In this document: one piece after another, positions 37,801-49,800 of the stretch
Position numbering within the stretch: position 1 is the first letter of the stretch
Layout of the letters: each line of letters begins with the position of its first letter
NCBI GenBank assembly: GCA_038025085.1
Contig: CM076154.1
Span: 20,408,501-20,472,500 of the forward strand
Source: Tetragonia tetragonoides
Taxonomy: Eukaryota > Streptophyta > Magnoliopsida > Caryophyllales > Aizoaceae
Direction of reading: 5' to 3'
DNA: 64,000 nucleotides
The notes under the pieces: model-generated
The model's database searches: none
Seen by the model: only the letters and a program-made list of their open reading frames with translations
Told to the model about the DNA's origin: nothing
Made by a program: the position numbers and the translations under genes

Positions 37801-40800
37801 AATGCAAAGTCTACGGGGAAGGAGACGTTGCTTCTCTCTCTCTCCCCTTCAGTAATTCAAGCTTCAGTGGATGATGAGAAGATGAAGAATGAAGAGCAGC
37901 TAATGATTTAGCCAGCAATGGTGGAACAAAAGGGGTAATGGCGAAGTAAAAGGGTTAGAGGGGAATAATAGTGGTAAAGGGGAACAAAGGATTAGCAGAA
38001 AAATATGTCAAAGGTCGGTTCAATTGCCACGTCATCGAGCATTAACGGAGGTGTTCACGGTGTCAGCTCCGAAAACACTCATGGAACAAACGTGGAAAGT
38101 TGGGATGATTTTTGGGAATTCAGAAACTTGAGATTTTTAACTTCTGATTATTGGCATCAGTTTTTCCATTTTTTTGGGTAATGAAAAAAAAAATATTGAT
38201 ACCAAGTCATCGAAATAGGCATTCATTTTCTTCAATTTTGTTTCAAAATATAAGGCACACACCAATTTCCAACAAGCATTTATTGTCCTTTTTCGTTCTT
38301 TATCCTTCCTTTTTCTTGGAAATTATTCTATTCTCTCCCTTGTGGCATGTAATATAAGGGTATACTAGTCAACTTACCATCTTTTTCTATTGATTATAGA
38401 GTTCCTTCATCTGTGTGCCAAGTCAAAATATGCCCTATTATGAAAAGGATCGAGTAACAAATACATAATACATATAGTGTCCACTACAGGATAACCTCTT
38501 AGCACACGATCCCAGCCTAAATACATCTCTTCCTAGTGTGCCTATAAAACAGATTCTAATTTTATCCTTAATTGGTGTTATTTATTCTTTATCGGGTGTT
38601 GAGTATTTTCCGTGGTGGGCCAGTAGTATAATATGCACAAAAGGTACTTTCTGAAAAATTAACCTTCAGGGCATGCTTGGACTGAGGGTAATAATTAGGG
38701 GGGTGATGGAGCAAATTAAAAGGTAAAATTGGAAGGTGGGGGTTTGGTGGTGGGTGCCGCAACTTGGTGGAGGGGAGAGAAAAAGAAGGAGAAAGGGAGG
38801 GGGGGACCTGTAACCTTAGAGGGTAGGGGAACTTTTACCCTCCTCTCTCCTCAACCCAAAATCTAACACCCACCATCACCTCCACCTCTCATTATACTCT
38901 ATAATCATTTCCATTACCCCAGTAATCATTAGACTCAATCCAAGCATGTCCTTAATCACAGTAAGTAATCCTGCATCAACCTAATATCGACTGAAGGCAA
39001 ATTCTGCACACAACAGAAATCACATCCTTCTGCACCTGATGCTGCAGCCCGATGTCATCATTGACCAATAATGCATCTTCACGTTCTTTGCTTCTGATTG
39101 CTACAATCTTGTATCCCCCCGCCCCCCAAGGTCTGAAAATCACAAAACTCTGCATTTCTGACTAGTTCATTCTTCTATTCCAATTATTTCTTGGGTTACT
39201 TTCTTTGTTTTCTGCTTTTTTCCTTTCTTCACTTTTCTGTTTTAGATATAAGAAAATACTATTAATGATGTGGAGGACAAGCACTCCTCACATGGATTAC
39301 ATTCACAGATTGGCCCAGTTGCTCAGGACATCAGAAACTAAGTAATTACTAAAAGGCCCCTCCTGCTAGCCCACAAAGAAGCAAGGCACCTGAACCCCAA
39401 AAGCTAAGATGTATTGCATAGTGCATCAGAAAGAGCCAATAGATTTCATGCAAGCATCTCGCTTAAAGAACCCATCAGAAAGAGCCATTCAAACATAGAG
39501 TCAGACCCCATACCACATTTGACCCATCAAAAGTAAGTTTTGATTTTAAATTTAAGGAAAATTTGCCAAAAACACCTCAAAAAAAGTTTTGTTTTTAGAA
39601 AAGCCCCCCTATAAAATATTTTTTTGAAGAAACACCCCGTTATAACTCAATGCGCCCTGTCTGGAGACCCCAACCTCTCCTTGATGGTATTTCCCGGGAA
39701 CTTAATTTTTGTAGACAAAAATGCCCTCACACTAGTGTCACGTGATCACTTAATTTCCTCCCCAACCCTAAAGTCAGTGTATAATGTTGTAATTTCCTAT
39801 AATTCCATCAATCCTAAATAGTTAGAATGGAAAAACAAGGTGATCCGGATTGTGGCTATCCAAGCATTTTAATGTTTGAATCAAGGATTCAGACTGTAAG
39901 ACTTGTCTGATTTTATCAAACCTAAGTATTCGAATAATTTTCATTGAAAAATCATTCATTATTCTAGGACAAGATGAAAGATCTCATCGAAAACTTAGAG
40001 CAGTTTGCCAAACAAAAGCTAAGAGAAGAAAGAGTAGAGGTATGACTGGCACAAAATCTATGAGTGGACTCAAAAAAGCGTAGTCCTCAGGGGTAGCCGC
40101 GGGTATTTTTGTAGTCGCTCGACTTCTTTCTCTTTTCACAGTTATACCTTATTCTAACCTTGAAGCAACAGAGCAAGCAAGCATCTTTAAATTGGAACTC
40201 TTCCCTTTCAGTTCCAATGTTCTTCCCCAATTTTTGACTTTAAATTTGTCCCCCCCCCCCCCCCCTCTAAATTGTTACTGTTAGTTTTTCCTTTATCAAA
40301 CCTCTACACAAATGTATGTATAAATGGGATCTTTTGCTAATTGGCTGCTAAACAGCCAGCAAACGTGTTCAATGGTTTGCATTAAATTGATATTTGTACC
40401 TTCGATTTTGAAATTCTGAAATTTATGCATTGCCCCTATTCAATTACCCGTTTGGAGCCAGTAATCATGGGAGCATTAAAGGGGGAAAGGAGCAGTAAGT
40501 TTGAGGACTTGAAACTTACAGTTAAAGAGAAGTAATATGGATAAAGAAGAGGGAGATTAGGGTGACGGGGGTTAAATGATCACATGCAAGGGCGTGAGGG
40601 CATTTTTGTCAACAGAATAGAAATTAGTCCAGGAAACACCATTGAGGGGAGGTTTGGGTGTCCTAACAGGGCATCAACATTCATCAACATTACCCCAGTG
40701 CCTCCAAAGAGGCTCCTGCCTAGCAGGGTAAGGGGGGGTCGGTTGTACGCATCCTTACCCCTGTGAGAGTATCGCAGAGAGGTTGTTTCCGTTTGACCCG

Positions 40801-43800
40801 AGTTCCGAAGTGCGACGACCATCGGCAACTTCACAATAAATAAGAAGTGCCGACAGTTTTATGAGTCATTTTGCTTTAGTCCATTACATTCCGAAGCCAA
40901 AAAGTAGAGAAGCTTTTGGCTCCACTGGAAATTTTGGACAAGGGTGTGTCCTAACAGGGCGTTTGGGTTAAATATGGGGTGTTTCTTCAAAAAAATATTT
41001 TATAGGGGGGCTTTTAGAAAAACAAGAATTTTTTGGGGTGTCTTTGGTAAATTTTCCTAAATTTAATTAGGCAACAAATTACTTCAATTTACATCATAGT
41101 ATCAAATGAGAAATCAATCCTTAAACTAAAAAACAAAGCCAAAACATATGGGGCCCCTTCCCTAGGAGTGGTTTGGGGGTAGGATGCATTCAACTTAACC
41201 CCTACAAGGAAATTAGTTGTTGTCATTGAACCCTAGATTGATAAGCATGAACTGCCTACTTGTACACTACAAACAAGAATAGTTTTTTTTTTTTTTTTAG
41301 ATAAGAGAAATTTTTATTAATCAAATAGTGAAAGAATACAAAATGGAGGATAAGGTATCCTCAAAGGACAAAAATATAATATCTACAAATCACGCCAATG
41401 GTGCTAAATGACCGTCAGTGGCACCCCCTTGAAGGCACCAGCCGCCTTCGCCCAAAGGGATGCCAAATAAACTATATGTTCCCAAACTAACTCGATACTC
41501 TTTCCCGCGTCAGAGAAAATCCTCGAGTTCCTCTCTAACCAAGTGCACCAAAGAATAGCTAAACAGGCACACCGCCACAACATCCTACCCTCCTTCCCCC
41601 TCCGCATAGCCGAAAATCGCATCTGTAGGAATTGCCCCACAGTAGCAGGGCACACAAAAGCCTCCCCACACAACAACCTATCCCACAAGGCCCTCGCAAA
41701 ATTACACATCACAAACAAATGCAAACAACTCTCTCCGTCTTGCCGACACATCACACACATATTGGGAAGAAGACACATATGTGGCCTCCGCCGTTGCACC
41801 ATATCGCTAGTGTTCACCTTACCAAGCACCAAAGTCCACACAAAAGCACGAACCTTCAGAGGAACCTTGGACTTCCAAATATAAGAGGAAAGGGGAAAAC
41901 GTGGAAACTGTGACGGAAGGCTAAGATGATGGAGGAAGGACTTGGAAGAGAAAACCCCAGAGGAGTCCCCAATCCAAGTCCGAGAATCGTCCCTAGGGAC
42001 GAGAAGCCTAGTGTGGAGGACACCCAGGAGGGAAACGAGTTCCTCCATTTCTATATCGCGGGGTGGTCGTCGAAGGTGTAAGTCCCAGGAACCACCAACC
42101 GCTGAGTAAAAATCAGCCACAGGCGCCCCGTGAAGAGTGGACAAACGAAAAATCCGCGGATATGTAGAAGAGAAAGAAGTTTCACCATTCCACACATCTT
42201 CCCAGAACCGAACCCGTTGACCATTACCCACATTATACCTGACCAGGGAAAAGAATAAAGACGATACCTGGGAAACGAACTTCCAAGGGCAAGCATGGGA
42301 GACAGTGGAGCTGGCTTGCGCGTCCCACCCATTATGCTGAAGGTCGTACTTGCTTCTGATAACTCGGTGCCATAGGGAGTCAGATTCTAGGGGAAAACGC
42401 CATAACCACTTGCCCACTAGCGAAATGTTTTTGGACACCAACCTACCAAAACCCAAGCCCCCCTCAGTTTTCGGCCGGCACACATGGTCCCAACTAACCA
42501 GATGATCTCTCTTACCCTCACCAGCCCCCGACCAAAGAAAGTCCCTCATCATCCTCTCAATCCTATTAGCTACACTAACAGGAATTTTAAAAAGGGAAAG
42601 GTAGTAAAGAGGGATGCTAGCTAGGCAGGAATGTAAAATAGTGATCCTCCCCCCCAAAGAGAAATACACCCCTTTCCAACCATCTAGACGCTTAGCCACT
42701 CTAGACACCACCGGTTCCCAAAAGGAAACCGATCTGGGATTACCCCCGAGGGGCACCCCCAAATAAGTAAGCGGCCCGAACCTGACAACCCACTAGACCA
42801 GCCAGGGAGTTCAGAACATCCTCCCCCACGTTGACCCCCGCCAAACTACACTTAGACAGATTAATTCTCATCCCCGACACAACCTCAAAAACTTGTAAGA
42901 GCGTAAGTACCCTCTTAAAGCCTTCGGCTTCAGCCGAAAGGAATAGGATCGTATCATCGGCAAACTGCAGGTGGGAAACACAAACCCTTTCCCGACCCAC
43001 CCGAAATCCCTCAACAAGCCCCCGCTCCACTCCCCTATCAAGCATTCGGCCAAGAACATCAAGGGTGAATAGAAAAGGGGAAAGGGGGTCCTCCTGGCGC
43101 AAACCACGTGACGAAGTAAACCAGTCTCGCGCCACCCCATTAACAAAGACAGAGAAACTAGCGTTGGACAAACAACCCCTTATCCAGGTACGCCAACGCC
43201 CCCCGAAGCCCTTCCTATCTAAGACGCGATCCAAAAAACCCCAACTAACTCGATCATAAGCTTTCTCAAAGTCCAGCTTAAAAACAATCCCAGAGTGGTT
43301 ATCCCGACGAGCACCATCAACCACCTCATTAGCTACCAACGTTGCATCAATGATCTGGCGCCCCTCCACAAAAGCGCTCTGGCAGCCGAGATAGTCCCAG
43401 TCAAAACCGCCCCAAGTCTAATAGACAGGACCTTAGTTAAAATCTTATAGATGGTGACTAAACTAATAGGCCTAAAATCCCCCACCTTAATCGACTGATC
43501 CTTCTTAGGGACAAGGGTGATAAAGTTAGAGTTCATACTCTTCCCAATCACCCCTGTGGCATGAAATTCAGTAAAAACCCCAAGCAGATCCTCCTTGATG
43601 ACCTCCCAGCAATCCTGGTAATAGGCCATAGTGAATCCATCCGGTCCCGGGGCTTTCTCTCAATCCATCCTAAACACCACTGCCCGTATCTCCTCTAACT
43701 CAAAAGGGCGCTCAAGCCAGTCCCGAAGCAATGGCGTAATAGGGGACCACTCAACTCCCTCCAACATCGGTCTATCAATCACTTCTTCCTCAAAAAGACC

Positions 43801-46800
43801 CTTGTAGAAAGCTGTAATCTCGTCACTAATCCTACCCACATCAGTCACACGCTCACCATCATCAGTCTCCAATTCCCGAACAAAACTCCTCCTCCGCCTC
43901 CCATTAACCACTTTAAAGAATAACCTAGAACTCACATCCCCCTCCTTCGCCCATCTCCCCTTCATCTTCTGACGCTGACTCTGCCTTTCCCTTAGCAAAA
44001 CCTCTTCTAGACTATTTTTCAAATCAACACTCTTCCTCAGCAACCCCTCATCATGGCCCTCCTCACTCAAAGTCCGATCTGTCACAAAAATCTCCTCAAG
44101 AATCTCCCACTTTCGCACCCGCACATCTCCAAAAGTCTCCTTATTCCAAACCTTCAAACGTTCCTTAACAAACCTCAACCTCCTCATGAAACAGTACCCC
44201 CTTCAGCCCTCAACCTCACACTCCGCCCACCAATCCCGAACCTTAACCCCAAACTCCACGTGGGAGCACCACATATTCTCAAAGCGGAAAGGGGTCGGGC
44301 CCCACTGAATGGGAGCAGAATGTAAGACAAGGGGAAAATGATCAGAACACGAACGGGGTAGGATCTCCTGTACCAAAGATGGAAACTCATCCTCAAAAGC
44401 ATTCGTAAGAAGGAACCTATCAATCCGAGAGGCTACGTCCCGCCTCCCGCTCACACCCCAAGTAAACTGAGCATTATCTAGAGGCAAATCGCGAAGGGCG
44501 GACTCCCTGATAAAGGAATCAAACTCAATCATACCCCCAGTCAACCCCCTACCATGCCGTTCCCCCGCGTGACGCATCACATTAAAATCACCCCCAATAA
44601 CCCATCTAGGGGAACAGAGACCAGCAAGAGCCGCCAACTCCTCCCAAAACGACTCACGGTCAGCAACCCCACACGGGCCATACACAGAAGACACCCACCA
44701 ATCACCCCTCCCACGAACACTCAACAGAACCGACACAGTAAAATGCCCAAAATGAGACTCAACTCGAGACCCAAAACGGGTATCCCAAGCAATACGAATA
44801 CCCCCCGACGCTCCTACAGAAGGCAAACAAACCCAATCCTTAGACCCTGCCTCCCAAAGACTTCGAACAAAAAAAGAATCCACTCCCTCTACCTTCGTCT
44901 CCTGAAACATCACCACATCCGGAGACGCCCGGCTGACAACTTCCTGCACTAAACTACGTTTCTCTACCATCCCCAAACCATTGACATTCCAACTCAAAAT
45001 CTTCATCTAAAACCACCGATACCCCTAGACCTACGACTCTCCCCTTCCCCATAGTTAAGGGTCGTCGCGAGACCCCAAAGCTCCCTAATGTCAACCCTGT
45101 TTCTCCGAGAGGGAGGTCCCCCCGAAGACACCTGAACATTAGCTACCTGACCTGAAGTACCAACAACCCGAAAATCCAGATCACGAAGAAGAGACTGAGG
45201 GTCTCGGTCGTCCCTCTCACCCGCCAATGGTGGAATGGTCACAACCGTCCCCCCAGCCTCTGACTCCCCATGGCACACCGGAGCAACAGAAACTTCCGGC
45301 GCTATCGACAGAACTGGCGTTACGCCCTGCCCAACAACCCCATCTCCACCGCTTGCACCTGAAAAAACATTAGCAGATAACATCTGGTCAGCAATAGAAC
45401 ACGCAGGTGCTTTTTGGGGGGTAGCAACAAAAAGAGAATAAAAGGGTAAAGGGGAAAAGGAAGTAGAAGGGTCCTCTTGGGCACGCGCCCTTCAGCACAA
45501 GGATCTGCTGCGTCGTCACACCCCGAACCATCTCAGTGTTAAACAAATTCACCTCCTCTATCTCCTCCACCTCCTTGTCATCAAATTCCCGAAGACTCTC
45601 CAAAAGCAAATCCTCATCGCCATCAAGAGAGCTAAGGAGATCATCCTCATCAACATCACATCCCGACCCCCACAAAAGAGAGCCCTGAGTAACATGATCA
45701 ACACGAAGATCTCTCCTCAAACGCGCCTCTGCCTCTAAAACAGGAACATCCCGCTGAGCTGCCCATTGAGCTCGTGCACCCACCGCTGCCAGCCAAGACC
45801 CAACTAGACACAATTCTTTCAAAAAACCCCCCTGTGAGGACGGTGAAGGCACAACAGGATGTTGCACCTCCTGCCCAACACCTCCCGACAAAGTTTCAGC
45901 CTCCCTTGTCACAACCAAGCCCTCCCCCACAACGCCCCCCACGTCACCAGTCATCACAGACTCCAAAATCGGAGACCCAGTCAAAACCCTTTGACTAACT
46001 GGTGCAAAAACAGAGCCTTCGGTCGCCGGTAGACCCTCACGCTCACCCCCTGCCCTCCCACTCACTACACCCACTCCAGCTTCACCAGAGGTATCACCGC
46101 CACCCCCAACTCCAGCTCGGCAACCACTGACCAGAACCTGCGGGCCCAGCTTTGAGCGCCCCGGAGCTGCCGTAGCATCTCCAGTTCAAACCGCAGGAGT
46201 GCCTTGTTTCCGTCGCCGCCGTGCCCAACCGACCCGAGCCCCTGAACCGCCGGCACTTTCCGTCGCCAGCGAAGTATCTCGCCGGTCAATCGCAAGCTCC
46301 GGCAAACCTCTCTCGGTCTCCAGTGGGTTCGCGAGCTGACCCCCGGCGCCAGAACCGGAAGCCGAAGCTCCCGATCCACTTTTCTTGCTTCGCCGGACCC
46401 ATTCGAACCCTCCACGTGGGTCGCCGGAAAATTCCGCCACCTGGGGAGTCCTTCGCCGCCCTGAGTACACCGGCGGTGGTGGTCCCCGGCCCCCGTGACT
46501 CACCGTGGCAAAGGCAACTGCCCTGTCGCGACCATCGAGCACCCCAGAATTGTAGCTGGGGCTCGATCTGACCTGGGCCCACCTCCCAGACGTAGAAAAG
46601 CTGAGGTACTCGGCCCTGAAGTTGGCCCAATACCCCGAGCTTGAGAACCCGCATGCTCAACATTAGTGGGCTGCTGTTTACTAACCTGCTGGGCCCCCTT
46701 AGACATTCTAAAACTTGTGGGCCTAAAAGTCGACTGAGAACTCCTCCCATGGGCCTGTTGACTCCCAAAAGAATGTGAAGGACCTGGCCCAAGTCTAGAA

Positions 46801-49800
46801 AAAGCTGAAGCCCCTCCTAAATTTGAAAAACCACGTGTATTTAAAACTTTCCCATTAACTCGGCTACGACCCAGCTTACTCCAGCGAAAATCACGCCCAA
46901 CAAACTCGCGCCTGCCAAAATTAACTAAACCCTTACCAGTTCCCTCACACAACTCCGGCGCTTTCTCCCTTCTCCGATCACCAGGTAACATCGAACCAGA
47001 TTTCGACATCGCCGGTGAATCCCCAACCACTCCATTCCAACCGATGTTCGTCGATCCACACTGCAAGCAACATGGAATGCAAGGAACGGCAAGATGATTA
47101 ACCGAACCCCGACCCCCCTGAGCCCTCTGAATTGCATCCACCATAGCTGCCCAGCCTGCACCTCGAACACCCTCCGGCACCCGAATTGACACTGGCCGGC
47201 GATCATATGGAACCTTTTCGAACAGGAAAAACCGGCCTCCAATATTCTCCGAAATCCGCAGGACCAGAATATACCCATTGCCCACATGCTTACGTAGCCA
47301 GGAGCATCTCCTCTCCACAGTGAGAGTACCGAAGTCATCCACCATTGAAACTCCTCCTTCCTCATATTGATCTCAAACCTGTTACTTCTAGTAAACTCTG
47401 TGAAACGAAAATAATGTCCATCAAACTGTAAGGAAAAGGTCTTCCTATCCGCTGCAAAACGAATTGCCATGATTAAATCACACCTTTGAAAAGAGAAAGC
47501 AAAAAGATAATAATTAGAAAGTAAACAGGCTCCCAGAGCCCTCTCACCACCGGTGACCTACAGACTAACTCTCATTCTCTATGCACTTTCTCTCTCTAGA
47601 CTCTCATTCATCAGTCTCCTACATATCCATATATCATACGGGCAGCATACTACAAACAAGAATAGTTACGCTCAGGTGTTTGAGATCTAGGCCATTGTGG
47701 TCACTGTACAAAACATATCGTAGCAAGAATAGAAGGGCTCCAAGCAGCAAGATAACACAGAAACTTTCGTGCTATAAGCTAAGAAAAGTAGATACCATGT
47801 TTAGGGCAATGACTTTCGCAATATGCTTCGAATCATCTGTACCAGAACCAAGAAGACTTCTATGCCTCACCGAAAAGACGGCAGCTGAACCAACCTGAAA
47901 ATCAAATCATGATCTGATTGTATAATTCATGTTTGGAAAGCTTCGAAGCTATAAATTGATAATGTTATGACGGAAAAGAAGAAAGACCACAACAAACTCA
48001 CAAATCACAACAATACCTGAACTTGGCTTAAATGAGTTGAGTCTCACATTTTATTTTATTTTACATCAGAAAATTTTATTAAAACTGAATAAGTGGTCCA
48101 ACATAAGAGGACAAGGAGTCCTAATAAAGAAAACTAATTACAAATCACACCAGTGATGTTGAATGTCAGTAAGGAACACCCCTGTAACCACCCCAGCCGC
48201 TTTGGCCCAAAGACACGCCAAATACACCACCTGATGCCCATTCAAAATCCATTGGCCTAAATGTTTCCAAAAGAATACCTAGCACTCCTCTCCAACAAAT
48301 GCACCAAATAAATGGCAAAACAGCACACTGCCATAGTAATCTAGCCTCCTTTCCCTTCCCCAACCACGATATTGTGCCTCCAAATGTTGCACCCAAGTGG
48401 CTGGACACAATAAACTAACCCTTCCATCTAAGAACTCTCCGCCAACGGATCCAAGCGAACTTACACGGCAGAAATAAGTGTATACAGTATCAGTAGCACG
48501 GTCCCAAAGTACATACACATCAAGAAACCAGACCCACACCGGTCTCCTTCACTGCAACATATAATGAGTATTCAGCCGACCTAGCAACAGAGTCCAAACA
48601 GAGGTGCACGAGGAACCTTCGACTCCCAAAACTAGCAAAGGGAAAAAGACGGGCAAAGGCAGCTGGGGCCTTTAAGGGCGTACCACTCACACTTGTCCAG
48701 TTACAATGGCGAGACTTGTAGATATTTTCTTGTTACCTTTTGAGGACTTCTTGTCCTCCACCTTTTTGTATTCTTTCATTGATTGATTAATAAAAATTTT
48801 ACTTATCTAAAAAAAATGATGGAAGGCTGAGATGCTAAAGAAAGGAATCACGGCAGAAGATCCCAGAAGGATCTCCACCCAAACCCAAGAGTCCTCATTG
48901 GACCCAATTTGAATGGCATCCGAAATAGTGAGCTCCTCCATTTCCCAATCTTTTAGGGGGGGTGGGGGGTTCCGTGGGTGAAGATCTCAGGACCTGCCAT
49001 CACTAAAGAAAGCAGCAGCAGGCGCATCACGGAGAGTAGAAAGCTAAAAAAACAAGGTTATCGGGAAGAGAACAATGAGTCCCCATTCCACACATCCTCC
49101 CAGAACTGTACCCGATCACGTCATACGTGACAAGGGGAAAAAACAAAGTCGATACTTGATATATAATACTCCACGAGCAAGCATGGGAGATAGTAGAGCC
49201 AGCATGAGCATCTCACCCATTCTGTTGATGTCTTAATTGTTATAGCACAAACAATCCAGATTTTGGAAGGGTAACTTGAGAAAACAATGTTAGACCTAAA
49301 TTGGAAAAATTTTAGAAATGGGAAGAGCACCCTCAAAGTGCTTGCTCAGTCAAGGAAAAGAATCCCAAGTGACAACTGATGGGACAAATTTTATCATTAC
49401 CTTGGCCTTCACTTTTTTGTAAATAAAGTGAGCGTTTGATGAGTAGATCAAGCTCGACTTGCAATAGACCTAGGTTATGTTTGTTCATTAAGTAAATGAA
49501 TAGAGCACGAGCCAAAAATTTAGCTCGATTAGAGAACAAGTCAAGCTTGAGAACCAAGACATTATGTTTTGATGATCGGACTTGGGGTTGGACTCGGGTA
49601 TGGTTCATGAGTGTCAAACTCCAAATATACGGGGACACGGTTCACGAGTATCCAAATTTCAAATATGGACACTAGGACACGCTAAAAAGGAGAAGAAATA
49701 GAATTACTTACAGCAACATGGGAAAATAACAATGAAAAAACCAGTAAAGTAAAACAGAAGATTGAACAGTCAAATTATAAGCTACTTTCTTTCTCCCCAG

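Larger units (their letters stand above)
41283..47648 (-). mobile_element. Full-length LINE, about 6.4 kb, 17-bp target duplication
   Basis: Direct repeats ACTACAAACAAGAATAG at 41266-41282 and 47649-47665 bracket the whole element. The 3' poly(A) tail is a T run at 41283-41299. A 5' UTR of about 180 bp precedes ORF1 (47470-45003), which overlaps ORF2 (45006-41404). The 3' hairpin is at 41346-41362. Both ORFs carry stops and frameshifts, so the copy is inactive. It sits in the rhomboid gene intron between exons 7 and 8, in the same orientation as the gene. Confidence 0.95.
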
